64,000 nt of DNA from Blasia pusilla. Lineage: Eukaryota > Marchantiophyta > Marchantiopsida > Blasiales. Each line of letters starts with the position of its first letter. Positions within the stretch are counted from its first letter, which is position 1. A program made the translations under genes and the position numbers. Shown here in pieces: positions 39,583 to 51,364 of this stretch. The stretch lies in contig CM114272.1 of the NCBI GenBank assembly GCA_050084515.1, positions 17,918,001 through 17,982,000 of the forward strand, in the 5' to 3' direction. Below the pieces are notes generated by a model. It worked only from the letters and a program-made list of their open reading frames with translations, ran no database searches and was not told where the DNA came from.

Positions 39583-39764
39583 AGTAGGTAGTTCTACATT
39601 CCGACTTGTGTCTGTGACATGGATGATAAGAAGGCGACTAACGATGGGACCACATGAGCACCTGGCCTTCTTGCTCTTAGCGTCTGAGAGATGTATGTCA
39701 TGGTAGGTAGGGATAGATGGCTATCTACAGTTAGAGGGATCTAACCACCTGCTAGGGGGGCGAT

Positions 39765-40537
39765 TAGAGATATTTTGGTACTTCTTGTCTCATTGTTTGG
39801 ATGCCATGAGTTAGCATGGGATCGTGCGTGTTTATGTGTGTGTATTCGGTGACAACGATGTATGTTGTGTAGCAATGTGTATGCGCACGACAACTGTCAT
39901 GTCTTTTAGGATAGATTTGTGAGATCTAGTAGAGCACCTTCGCAAGTAGTAGAGGACAGACTCAAGAGGTTTAGGATGATCTACTGAAGCCTCGGGAAAC
40001 CTGAGAGAGCAGATTTCCCCTTCGTTTCGGCTCCTTTGGGGCCATATTGAGGAACTTACTATTTTAGGTAATTACCATTTTTAGTATATGATCAAATTTC
40101 TATTTTTGGTAAGTGACTCTTGACCTCCTTCATCAGGTCAAGACCCAAGGAGGTAACTTGGGAGCATAGGTTACTATGGAGAGAGCTTGGGAGAGGGGAA
40201 GGGTATACCTCAAGGAGAGAAAGCTTGAGAGATCATTCTCTCTTTGTTGAACCTCTTGGCATGAGGCGGCGGAGCTATGGTGTTGCTTGCCTTGTGTGTG
40301 TAACTCAAGCCTCTCATAAGGAGAGTGGATTGGGTTTGACATTGAGAGAGACATATGAGAGTGCACATATTTGAGAGATATGATATTGAAATATATTGGA
40401 TCTTATTTTATTGGAGATATTTTGGTACTTCTTGTCTCGTTGTTTGGATACCATGAGTTAGCATGGGATCGTGCGTGTTTGTGTGTGTGTTTGGTGACAG
40501 CGATGTATGTTGTGTAGCGATGTATATGCGCACGATA
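39765..40537 (+). repeat. B1-A2-B2 terminal block of copy C
   Basis: B1 (39765-39892) follows the purine tract GCTAGGGGGGCGAT. Spacer AC, A2 (39895-40411, starting TGTCATGTCTTTTAGG) and B2 (40412-40537, ending CACGATA instead of CACGACA) follow. Confidence 0.87.
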
Positions 40538-41174
40538 TATCACACAATGTCCAAAAACTTTTAAAATAATATTATGGAGTAATCGAAATTGAAATGTGGA
40601 TAAAATGAAATTTTGGGATTCCTTATGTTTCAAATAAAATTAATAGCCACATATAGGATAGACTCAAGAATGTTAAAATGTCTTCCAATGGACAAGAAAG
40701 ATAAGAATGTTGAATAAAATATGTTGGGAATGTCCTCAATCTCTTATATACTTTCTTCATTGCTCCATCTTCTTGTGAGGAAAGTCTTCTTGAGAGTTCT
40801 CTAGACTCCCACAAAACAATTGCACAAAATGGAGTGCATATCGCAAACCTTGCCCTCTTTTCTATCTTGTACCCCTCTCCCCTTCTTGTTGGTGAGTTGA
40901 GCTTAACGATACCTCTACCAACACAATAACTTCTTGTGGCTTATTGTTACACTCTTTATTAACTTTTTTTTAATGAAATGGACCCTTAGTCATTTCGAAT
41001 GTAAGTCTTGCAAGAGTGAGAGTTCTTGGTAATTACGCTTTTCCATCTCCAAGCCATACCAACAAAGCAAATGTAGAGAGGGCTTTAGACCCACAAAAAT
41101 TTTGCCTCTCCTGGTAGCCTTGGTCTTTGGGGTCTCTGGTTGTCCAAGATGGGACCATAGTTGCAGACGGCCTT
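40538..41174. other. Non-coding DNA between copy C and the solo LTR
   Basis: No gene recognised; AT-rich. The flank begins TATCACACA, resembling the sequence before 17792. Confidence 0.45.
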
Positions 41175-42197
41175 TGTCGCGACCCTCATAACCAAACAAC
41201 ACCAAATAGGCGCCAAGTGCCACATCAGAACTCAAGTGGACTCACGTTGCGATGTTGGCGCTTTGGAGAGGCGTTTGGAAAGGTCTCTTGGAAAAGTCCA
41301 AGAGACGAAACGCGAAACAGAGTTGTGCGTTAGTGGTCGCGACGAGGAAACCTAGATCGAACGTGAGCCAAGACTTGAGATGATTTGAGTCTTGGAAGGT
41401 TGATTGCCAAAGAGGTGAGAACCAGTTTTGGAACACGAGTAGCGTTTGAGGAATTTGACTGTGTTTTGGATCATAACGTTTAGCCCCGAGATGCATTCGG
41501 GACAAGTAAGGGCGCGTTGGAAAGCTTATCTTGAGACGCTTCCAACACACCAAAGATCTTAGAAAACTCATAAGTATAAACTGAGATATTGGCCAAAAAA
41601 TGATTGTGAGAGCAATCGGGTTGAGGACCAATTAGAGAGGCCCGGGTGTCTTTCCCTAAAGGTAGGGGGACCCCGGAGATCCCTAGAAGTACTAGTAAGG
41701 GAGGAGTCTCTCCAAGATGTCTTGGAACACGAATCCCCACTTTGAGCACCAAACGGCGTCTCAAAGGCACGGGATGGAACAGGAGTTTGGCGTTGGAACT
41801 CGAAACCCACACCTGATCCAAGGAAGTGGACTTTGTATGCCACACTTGGATTCCAACCCGAGATTCACTTTTTGCGAGTCTCGATTAGGGACTTGATTGG
41901 ATGTCCATCGGAAAGTTGGAACCGCCAGACGCGAAACGCCGTTTGAGGTTCCTAAACGGACCAGAAAGTCTGTCCCAAGTCTTGCGAGACTTGCCCGTGT
42001 TATAAACCGCGAAACTAGGAAGGTTGAGCTTGATGAGAGATCGAGACGAGAACTCGGAAAGTTAGCCCGCTGATTGATCCAAGACCCGACTAACCAAAGT
42101 GGGTGTTTGGATGCAGATCAGCGTTGAGAGCGTGATCTACTGAACGCACGCTTCCGCAACAACAAGATTAACGTTCAAGGAGAGTAGGCGCACGAGA
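41175..42197 (+). mobile_element. Solo LTR of element E family, 5-bp TSD GCCTT
   Basis: It starts TGTCGCGACCCTC and ends CGCACGAGA, 1023 bp, flanked by GCCTT at 41170-41174 and 42198-42202. It is very similar along its whole length to the LTR at 26058-27087. The 5-bp duplication is usual for Ty3/gypsy integrases and contrasts with the 4 bp of the DNMT/PHD family. Confidence 0.93.
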
Positions 42198-42202
42198 GCC
42201 TT

Positions 42203-43925
42203 GGTCATCTAGAGTTCATTGTTTGTATTGGCAATCTTCATTAACTTCTTGGAGTGATGTCTCACATCACCAACACCGACCTTCAAACCTATAGGTGACG
42301 ATTATGCGGTTTTGGCCTACTTTATCCACGAGTCATGGACGAGGGATGTTGTTGTTCACAATTTCAAAATGCCCACTTTCGTCATAGAAGTCTCCAATAA
42401 TTATCAAGATTACACGATATTGGAATAAGACATTTAATCTGCTCAATTAAGCCTAATAAACCTTTTTTTTTTTTTTTAGAGGGATAATGTTGTTTACAAG
42501 TTCCAAATGCCCACTTTTGTCCCATAAATCTCCCATAATTCTCAAGATTGCGCAATATTGGACTAAGACATTTCATATGCTCAATTAAGCCTTATTGATT
42601 GTTTTTTGAAGCTCTATCATTAGGAGACTCGTCCATGCGTTGCCACATCATTGAAGTCCTTGAAGATGAATCTTGTTTTGTTAAGACATGTACCTATGTG
42701 CATTTCACCATGATAGATCTATTTCTCATAGGTGCATTATAAATTATAAAGATGTTTCTTTTGTGCAATTGTGCATCACGTGGCCCATTTCATGTCAGGA
42801 CCGAGTTCCCAAAGTCAAACAACACTTTTAACCTTCTAAGAACTCTCCAAAACCATCTTTGAGGCTGAGTAGAGCAACACACCCTAAGATAATACCATAA
42901 CTCATTATTATGAAAAGCCCACTTCATGTCTTTATCAGGGCAGGCTATAAATTCCTAGACTAGACTAAAGGAATTGATCAGGGGGAAAAACCACTGGAAG
43001 CCGCAAACTCAGGCGGCTCGCAAGATGCATGAAGATACGCAAAGAACTCTCCTAACCAAGAAATATTTCTGTGGCAATTACAACTTCATGGTGCATTTCA
43101 GTCTGCTGCAGATTGCAAAGGATTTGGTGGGAGGTGGTCAGGTGCTCGGACGCACATGTTTTATTTTGGAGATAGCTATTGCAGCACAGGACCTAGAGGA
43201 GCAGTGGCGGTTCCAAAGTTCATCTGGAATGTGGAGCAGGGTCCACGAGCTACTTTTAGCAGAGTTAGATCGAATTGAGGGAAGGGTAGGATATCTGAGC
43301 AAGTGAGGTACACCTAAAAGTCTCGGAAATTCTATGAGGATGGAGAGAATTCTTCCCATTGTTGCTTCCAGGAAGCCATAGGTGACTTCTCCTACATCCT
43401 CTCCTATGAGGCACAGAAAGAGGACAGACGAAGTTGTCATCGCCTCCTCAAAAAACTGGGTCCCTCTGAAAGATGAAGGCAAGACCACCTCAGTGACTGA
43501 GTCTTCCATCTTCTTCAAAAGACGATGCTTCGTGGCTCACCTTGCAGTTCACCAAGTCTTCTGTGGAATAACGTTCTATCTTGTCCATTACAGTTCCCAC
43601 TGTACAGATGCCTTCAGGTCTTCACTCGGAAGAAAATACACTCTTCTCATGTGTCTACTGTCTGTATTGTAGGTCAGCAATGATTGTAGGATGATCACTT
43701 CTCTGGGGAAGATGAAACTTAAAAATACAGACACTCTTTATCAAGAAAAAATGTACACTCTTTGTTTTGATTTACACTTATACACAAAGACACTGTCTGT
43801 CTTCCGTCACTGCGCTGTGCACAAACACAGCATGGAAAACTTCCCTACATCTCCTTTCTCGATAAGGAATCTCCATCCATTGCCAGATCTCAGTGCTTGC
43901 TTAACACCAGACCAGGATGTTGGAA
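42203..43925. other. Intergenic region downstream of the FTR gene
   Basis: No supported gene. A diverged duplication (about 42355-42480 and 42480-42610, both with CAAAATGCCCACTTT or CAAATGCCCACTTT and CAATATTGGA or GATATTGGA) carries a T tract. Minus-strand frame 43138-43518 has no recognised domain and may be 3' UTR. Confidence 0.45.
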
Positions 43926-46200
43926 TCAGTTTTCATAACCTTTTGTCAGTGAGTTAATCTCCTCCAGAGAAATAACCTGCATCAAAAATACGACGTTGCT
44001 GTCAATTTCAATCACAATTGAGCAATGAAGAGGTCTTTCAAAAGGTTTAGGTACCCTGCTGGCAAACCCCCATTCATAGTTTTCCATCAAAAGAGTAAGA
44101 ATATGCATGGGATTATCACCACACCTTCCAAAGCACTATGAATTTCTGGTCCAAACATGCACCATCTGAATACACTAAAGATCATTCCTCCCCCCACCCA
44201 AATACATGAATTGAGGTGCAACCCATTGCCAAACTAAACTCTAATATTTTTTAGACGACAGAATCTCCTTGTCTGACAAGGACTAGGTCCAGTCCAAGAG
44301 ATATTCGATACTAAGTAAGCCCAGAGCTTCATACCTGGTCTTCTCCTGCAAAGTCGTTGTCGGTCGTTAAAAACAACATGCAGTGGCACTCCTTTCTGGA
44401 ATGAGAAAGAGCAAGTGTCAGTTACCTCTGTACTTTCATAATCATTGAAGTGATTCCCAAATAACTTTGATGGGCCTCACCTGGCAAGCCATGGAGACAG
44501 GATAATGTGCATTAGTTCTTATGGAGGTCCAGGTCAAAACTGAACCCTTGGCCAGTCATTCACATTTGTAACGAGCTCCACTTCCTCCTCAGTCATGAAC
44601 ACATGCACATATAATTATTTCTTTATCCTCAACCCAAATGAAGACTACAAACGTCCAGGTAGTTCTATTAAAAATTGCCCTATGGACCCATTCTAGCTGA
44701 TGCCACTCAACCGTCTCCATTCATGAGGCAAGTACTAAGAAAACATGGAAGTTGAAAGAATCATGAGCAAAGAAGTCCAAGTGCAATGAAGAATTAAATC
44801 AGATTATGATAACTGTTTATCATGATCACTCTCATCTTGTCCTACTCATTTCCACTTTCTCTCGACATTGAGTTTGTGTAGTGGCAAGTCCAGTTGGTCA
44901 GAAATGAAGTAACCAGGCTATATTTATATGTAAGAAGAACACAGACCTCTCTCGCATGGGAACACAAGGACAATTCCAGAAACCCTGCTCCACCTCAGCC
45001 ACCTTGTCATCATAATGTCTGTAGATCCACATCAAAACACGAGTATGAGAGTAGTGATCCTACGAACAGGGCATGTCATACGAAAGGAATCCAATCTACA
45101 CAGCTCAGGGTGTCCCCCTAGAGCATGAGGTAATTTATTCTTCATTTCACATGCATAATCAAGCGCAGTAAAAGCAGATTCTTGGGCTCCATGAAATCAA
45201 GACCTCCATTCTGCTCAGTTCCAAGCCTGGTATCCATGACTTCTAGAGGCTTGGATGGACCATCACGACTCAAAAAGATCAGTGGGTAACATGTGCTAAC
45301 AAGAGCCCCTCAAGGGAACTAACCTGCAAGGACATAGAGGAGCTCCAAGATCATCCTTATGTTGTGCTAACCCCTGCCAACATTTGCCACATGCACACGA
45401 CAATCAAAGTTAGCAGTTAGAAGAGTGGCTTCTGACATCCCAAAGATGGGGCCAGTGCGATCCCACATGTACACCAAGAAATGATTCCCTCATGGGGCTT
45501 TCATCATGAGGTTTAGAATCCTAGCTCCAGAAAAAGCTCTAATTTACACTCACTGTCCAGCTCAGAAGGATATCAAAGGTTGGACTGGATACAAACGCAC
45601 CAAAAACAAGCATCCACAAGCCGAGCACCACTCATCACATTAATAGCACATGGCGTTAGTATAAAAGAGACGGAGAGCTCCTCACCTTTATCACCACAGA
45701 CGTTACACCCTTGTCGACACAAAAATAAGTTCCCGATCGCCTGGCGTACTGCTCAGAGAACTTGCGCATGACTTCCAAGCTCTTTGTCGTGGGTTTCTCT
45801 AGCACAGCTTCATTCGTTGCTTGCTCGCCTACAGGTGCAACGAAACACCCATCAAAGAAGGCAGGAGTCAACAGACACAGTCACAAGAATTCTGTCCAAA
45901 TTCTATGAAGTACGACTTCTCTACTGCCATCCCACGCTGTCATGGCGGATACAGAAATTGAATTTCAGAGGTTTGGATTCGCATATTTCCGTTCTAGTAC
46001 CAACTCCTAGCCAGTGCTCGGAAGCCTCCCGATGACTCAGTAGTACTATCTCGAGACAAGAGCATAGAGCTACAAATTCTGTGCATCCAACAGACCCAGG
46101 TGGCCAATTCCGTAGGCATCAGAGGGAGGACTGTAGAATTACACACGTACTGCGGTAGTAGGAAATTGGATGAATCTCGAGAGCTCAACAACCGCTGCAT
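43926..46200 (-). CDS. FTRC: Ferredoxin:thioredoxin reductase, catalytic chain (plastid precursor)
   Basis: The enzyme passes electrons from photosynthetic ferredoxin to thioredoxins in the chloroplast stroma through a 4Fe-4S cluster and a redox disulfide. Exons (minus): 45828-45686, 45373-45324, 45018-44947, 44395-44335 and 43976-43926. All have GT/AG borders and matching phases, ending TGA. The diagnostic CPC-X16-CPC-X8-CHC pattern is complete (LCPCRHYDD, FWNCPCVPM, KECHCMLFL), supplying four cluster ligands and the two redox cysteines. Upstream of it is RKFSEQYARRSGTYFCVDKG. The first exon, tentatively 46200-46005 with ATG at 46200, is Ser/Arg-rich and fits in phase with a weak donor (GTTGGT). 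It would encode the transit peptide, ending ALARS. A shorter start in the same frame or another exon is possible. No stops or frameshifts in the core. Confidence 0.92.
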
Positions 46201-47798
46201 TATTAAAAACGAGGTGAGAAAAGTGTCACTACGCAGGGACTCCATGATCGCCTCTACACGGGGATTTTCGCAGTGAGACGAGATGCACCTAATCGGTGAT
46301 TATAGAATTAGGGGAAAATGCGCAGCAGTTGCGACCGTAGGAGGAGTGGCATCATCACGCAGAGAATCTATCCCAAAATGCGAGTGATCGCTGTGTGTGA
46401 AGAAACAGGATTGAAGACCACTGGTTGCGGCAATTGAACGTCGCCCAAGCAAGCAGACACATAGAAGGCTGTCCATTCACTGAGCACTGCCATGCGTCCT
46501 CTCCACGCCCTCGTCGCCCCTGTGCGTCCCATGACTCACTCCCACAGACTCGGGGATCATAGCGCAAGTAGTGGAGATGGGCCGGCAAAGAAGAGCTAGA
46601 GGGAGTGTTGTGAGGAATTGGAACCACTCACACTCCCATGCGGGCAGCATATATCCAAAAGCCTAACGCGTTGGGTTGGTGGGTCGGTGGGTGGGTGGGC
46701 GATTCAGAGAGAGGTGGGGAGAGAGAAACTCCGAGCACTTACAACAATACACTACCCCTGGTTTCCTCATCGAGCAAGGCGCGGAACGCGGCGCAGCAAC
46801 GGACCAAACACCTCCTGCTCTTGACAGACCCTGCGGCGCCGGCAGCATCATCGCCATTCTCTCCTCTCCTTTGCTCTTCTCTTCTCTTCTCTTCTCTTCT
46901 CTTCTCTCCGCTCCGCTCTTGGCCTTGGCTTTTCTGATGACAGAGAGGAACTATGCCGCACGCGAAGTGGGGCAACGGCTGAAATTCGGCAACAGAATTG
47001 TAGAACCCGAGCCAAGGCTCTTGGCAATGTGGGAGGAATCGCTCAGCAGCAGTGCGAGAGGCACCGGCGCAGGCCCGATGTCTGGCCCCTAGAGCGGCCT
47101 GGATTTCAAGCGGAGGCTCGGGGAAGCCCTTCCTCCATGGATCTGGCGAAGCTGCTGTGAATTCGTTGGTTCATTGGTTCGTTTGTTGATTCATTCACTT
47201 ACTTACTCGCTCGCGCGCGCGCTCTCTCTCTCTCTCACTCGCTCAGTCACAGAGGGATCCCTTTGGGACTTGGGGCCGCCAGAGAGAGGGACAGTCTTAT
47301 CCAGGAGTTCGGGAGCTTCAGGGGAGAGGAGAGATGGTGCAGAGCGCGCCAGGTGTTGGATCGACGTGGTGGGACTGGGCTGATGTGGCGCGTGAGGGCG
47401 AGTCACCGCGCGCCGGTGCTGTCCACCTCGCGTGCCATGTGATTCTTTCGCTGCCCACGTGAGCCACGTGGGCCACGTCCGACCCGCTCCTCGCCAAGAA
47501 ACGGCGGGGTCAACGTTGATGTCAGCAGCCGCTCCCATGGGGAGGATTCCGCATTCGGTGACGTGTCGCCATCTCACACGTCCTGTCACCCTAAAGAGAA
47601 CCAACTCGGCTTTACACGTGCTTCCAAACTTGGAGAAATACATGAATTCATTTCTTTTTGAAATCAAAGAAAAAAATCAAATTAAATGGAAGAGTTTTGT
47701 TGGCTTCCAAAACAGAGCCGCTAAGTCTATATTCTTGTTCGAGGAGCCTTCTTCAAATGACAACAACATCATACATTCTTGTCTTTTCAAAGACATTA
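46201..47798. other. FTRC upstream region with microsatellites
   Basis: No further gene recognised. It contains a (TCTTC)n tract at about 46870-46910 and a (CG)n/(CT)n tract at about 47210-47236. CpG-rich sequence at 46500-47560 fits a promoter region for the minus-strand FTR gene, but no core element was assigned. Confidence 0.45.
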
Positions 47799-48009
47799 CT
47801 AAGGTGCCCGGACAATGCACACGAAATAAAAAAGTGTTTAAGATTTAATGTGTAGCCTGTGAAGGAAAGAGATTAATAATGTTGCATATAAACTCAAAAA
47901 AAGATTTGTTGCGCGTAACATGTGAAATATTTTTCTTGTTGCCCACTTGCCACATGTCAAGCATAGAGATGTTGCAAATCAAGAAGGCATTCTCCCATAA
48001 TAATATAGA
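47799..48009 (-). mobile_element. Short Helitron-like element
   Basis: Minus-strand 5' end TCTATATTATTATGGGAGA after A; 3' end with GTGTGCATTGTCCGGGCAC and CTTAG before T, a decayed version of the hairpin-CTAG end. The interior (GCCTTCTTGATTTGC, GCTTGACATGTGGCAA) matches the element at 9241-9413. Confidence 0.6.
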
Positions 48010-48663
48010 TGAATGTATGAGGCGCGGCATGTGTGTCTATCATATAAAATGGGTTGAATAAATTAAATTGGACGTTTAAGGTTACAAGGATCATCCTAAC
48101 CAATATTTTATGACTTTGAAACCACCAAATTTTAGACTCTCATCTTAGTGTTTTCAGGCAATTATTGGGTCAGGACTCTCCTTAGTTTCTCACCCCAATA
48201 ATCTAGGACACATGTTTTCTTCTAGTTGTAGAACCCATGGGATTGGATTAATAATGAGGATTAGATGCTTCTATATTATTAAGAATATATGGATTGGAAG
48301 TTTATACTTACTAAAAAATGAGGATTTTTTAAAGAAGAACATGTTACATAAGAAGATTTTCAACAAATCCAACCCAATGCATTACATGACCAAGCAAAGT
48401 AATATTAGTGTCTTTTAAAGAGTACTACGTGATGCATAGATTTTATCATAAGTAATTTAAATTTTTCATCATTAACTTACAAATATGATTATTTATTTAT
48501 CTATTTTTTAAAATTGTTAAATCAACTCAAAATGATCTTATTGACTAAGAAGTAAAACGATGATATCTGATGATAAATTAAGCGATCTTATTGATTGAAA
48601 GGGTCATGTGTCAATAAGAGAGGAGTTTGAAAATCAAAGGAACATTCCCCGATAATAATATAG
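48010..48663 (-). other. AT-rich DNA with a Helitron-like 5' end at 48664
   Basis: On the minus strand TCTATATTATTATCGGGGAA begins at 48664 after an A, like the 5' ends at 1874 and 9241. No matching 3' end was identified. No gene seen. Confidence 0.4.
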
Positions 48664-48688
48664 ATAGCACCATCATGATGAGAATTAT

Positions 48689-49006
48689 TAAAGACTGAGT
48701 TATAATCAAGCTCATTGGACATCCGAACTATTATATTTGGTACTCATATAAAGTAGGAAAGCTTAATATTTGTTAGTTAGTTAAGCATGATTATCTTAAC
48801 TATGGTTAGTTAACTATATTTAGTTTAACTCAAGATTGTAGTTATGATTGGGATTTCTTGTACATATCCTATATAATTGAGAAGGGGATCAACCTCCACC
48901 CATTCTCTTATTACAAATTTTTATTCTCCATGATGGTGTATGAGTGTGAGAACCATATCCCATCAATTATGCTTGTTTGGTAATTATCCTAGAAGGTATC
49001 ATAGCA
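48689..49006 (+). repeat. Copia-type LTR followed by a tRNA-Met-like primer site
   Basis: The segment from TAAAGACTGAGTTATAATCA matches, in opposite orientation, the repeat at 60413-60729 (shared CCCTATATAATTGAGAAGG-type block, here TCCTATATAATTGAGAAGG). It is followed by GGTATCATAGC (48995-49005), close to the usual initiator-Met primer site of copia elements. It may be the 5' LTR of the copia element whose coding part starts after copy D. Confidence 0.6.
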
Positions 49007-49284
49007 ATGAGAGAACATAAATTGAAATTCTTTGTATTTGAGGAGAGAAGAGAGAAGAGAGGCAAGAGAAGGAAAATTTTCAATTTTGGGCAATGAAAGT
49101 TCAGTCAAAGCTCAGTGGTAGGTGATTTCAGGCGGAGTTGTGACAGTGACAAAACTTTGGAGGCATTTAGGAGGTCTTTCCTGATCGATTTAGCAATCTA
49201 GGTCCGCGTCAATCAAAACAAGCCTTTGTCATAATGATATCAAAGGCACATTTTTGTCCTTCTTGTAGAACTTGTTGAGAACTT

Positions 49285-50042
49285 TGTCGTGCGCATACAT
49301 ATCGCTACACAACATACATCGCTGGTCACATCTACACCACACAACACCGATCTTCCCCACACACGGGTCGATCCACACGTGTACAAAAATCAACTCATAC
49401 ATATACATGGAGATCACTCAACAAAAATAAAGAGTAGTAAAAACGGCACACCCGGCCTAAAACTCCACTCCTCAATCTACATCGGCATATCGAGCCTCGT
49501 CCACCTTGTGCTATCAAGGAATCCGGACGCTAGCACCCTAGTCCTAGCTCACACACATACAAGGGAGGTGCTCCAACGGCCCAACATGAGAAAGATGGCT
49601 TAAGAAAGCCATCTTCCTCTCTTATATAGGTTGGGAAGAGCCAAAAGGCTCTTCTCCTAAAAATAGCCCTTCCCTTGGTAACCTCTTGGCGACAGGTTAC
49701 CAGGGCGGTGTGACCTGGTCAACAAGTCACCTGGCTGTAAAAGACCTTAACATGAAAGTCGTCAGAAACGACGTTCTTGACGCAATAGACCTATCCTCAA
49801 CCTCATCCGACACTTTGGGACAAAGTTACACTCAAGATAGCCCGTTGGCTCCTACGCCCTATCCACGATAGATCTCAGCCTATCGGTTACTCAGATGTGA
49901 TAGTTGTCGTGCACATACATATCGCTACACAACATACATCGCTGGTCACATCTACACCACACAACACCGATCTTCCCCACACACGGGTCGATCCACACAT
50001 GTACAAAAATCAACTCATACATATACATGGAGATCACTCAAC
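49285..50042 (-). repeat. B1-A2-B2 terminal block of copy D
   Basis: B1 and B2 are 138 bp each and nearly identical (TTGAGTGATCTCC ... GCACGACA on the minus strand). A2 (480 bp) is nearly identical to A1 at 58183-58664. B1 ends, two bases (AC) follow, and A2 begins TATCACATC. The purine tract CTAGGGGGACGG lies immediately before B1. Confidence 0.93.
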
Positions 50043-50118
50043 CGTCCCCCTAGCTGGCAATTGGATCCTCCTAACTCCAGATAGAAAAAATCACATCTCT
50101 CTGACATGACCTACTACC

Positions 50119-51298
50119 CTATACACATCTCAGACACATCCATCGTCCCGTGGGAACCACATCAAGAGGGGGGGTCAGACATGACATATGCCACCCTCAA
50201 GAACAACCATCACATACCAACATGGTGGCTGCACCCCTTGCAGATCCGCACAACATACACCTCAAGCCTGCAGGTACCACTGCCAAGCTTGGATCCACCG
50301 TCCCATCTACGTTCGGAAGATGACATGGCGCACAATTGCGCACATGATCTTTCCAAACCATACCATCCCGTCCCTCCAACATGAGGACTCCGGTCGGTAA
50401 TACCTTGCGCACACGTAGGATCGTGCGCCCTGCAGTGACATCTAGCGTCGTGGGTGCCGCCTGCTGTAAATACACGTAATCTCCAGGATGAAACCTCCTA
50501 ATCCCTGGACGATAACCTCCTCCACGAATGGTGGCGTACCTCAATGTATCTCTATGTTGGGCAATAGCTAAGTTCTCAAAGGCCATAGGCATAACTCTAC
50601 GAAAAACTTCTGCCCTCTGAGAACATGCTTGCACCCATACATCTGGATCATCAAGATCAAACACCTTCGCCATGTCACGTCGAATCGCTGCAGGTAAATC
50701 TGGCTCTCTCCCAAAGAGCAAAAAGTACGGTGAAAATGACGCCAAGGATGTCTGCCGACTAAAGCGATAACCCATAGCCAACCATGGCAACTGTAGGTCC
50801 CACTCCCTCAAGTGTCCCCGCTACAAGCCATACTTGCGCAATCCTCTCTTCACCGTCTGTACCACTCTCTCCGCCAATCCATCCGCCTCTGGATGATCTC
50901 TGGACGTGGTGCGGTGATCTATCAGCGCCTGATCACACAAGGCCTGAAACTCTCCCTTGAACTCGGTACCCTGGTCAGTCAACACCTCCGCCGATGCACC
51001 AAAGTGACTAAGCACACGATCTAGAAACGCATAAGTTGTTCCCTGGCTCGCCTTGTCTGGTAGTGCCACCAACTCTATCCACTTGGAGAAATGCTCCACC
51101 ATGACCAACACGTACCTATGATGACGCCCTATCAATGGTAAAGGTACATCTGGCCACAAACTGCTGTACCCCAGTATGCATGCCGCGCCACCAATACTGA
51201 ACCTGGAGTAAGCTGTAAGTACGCTTTACTCCAAAATGTCCCAACTCCTCATGGGCATGTCGCACTACACGTGCTCGCTTGGAAGGATGAGGTACCAC
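50119..51298 (-). pseudogene. DDE integrase with PHD finger (copy D)
   Basis: Frames 51298-51116 (H2C2 region HAHEELGHFGVKRT, QFVARC), 51159-50821 (core with HFSKWIELVALPDKAS, LTDQGTEF, EADGLAERV) and 50811-50197 (C-terminal domain) are consecutive. The C-terminal part is well kept: FLLFGREPDLPAAIRR, GDYVYLQQ, GVLMLEGRDGMVWKDH, NCAPCHLPN. The PHD finger spans about 50259-50122. After CDGCS the expected Arg codon is TGA, then GWHMSC and CLRC follow, so only one nonsense change separates it from a complete PHD. Confidence 0.88.
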
Positions 51299-51364
51299 TC
51301 ATATCCTACCATCTCCCCATACCCGCAAAATGTGAGTCCCCTCCCACCTGAACCTCTTGGCTAT

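Larger units (their letters stand above)
17792..40537 (+). mobile_element. Copy C: DNMT/PHD Ty3-gypsy element, split by nested insertions
   Basis: The 5' repeat A1 (17792-18273, resuming 24988-25026) is followed by leader-like sequence to 26057. After element E and an unassigned segment, gag begins at 32542, followed by protease, methyltransferase, RT/RNase H and integrase-PHD to 39582, and the terminal block B1-A2-B2 (39765-40537). Joining the 5' repeat and the coding part into one element is an inference. It rests on orientation, the otherwise missing 5' end of the coding part, and matching flanks (TATCAAACA before, TATCACACA after, 8 of 9 bases). A clear 4-bp duplication is not seen. The element is dead: YIDG replaces YIDD in RT, PG replaces PC in the methyltransferase, and a PHD cysteine is lost. 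Confidence 0.6.

Noticed and set aside
43138-43518. A 126-codon minus-strand protein gene
   Set aside because: No recognisable domain or splice-consistent extension; it lies just downstream of FTRC and is probably 3' flank.
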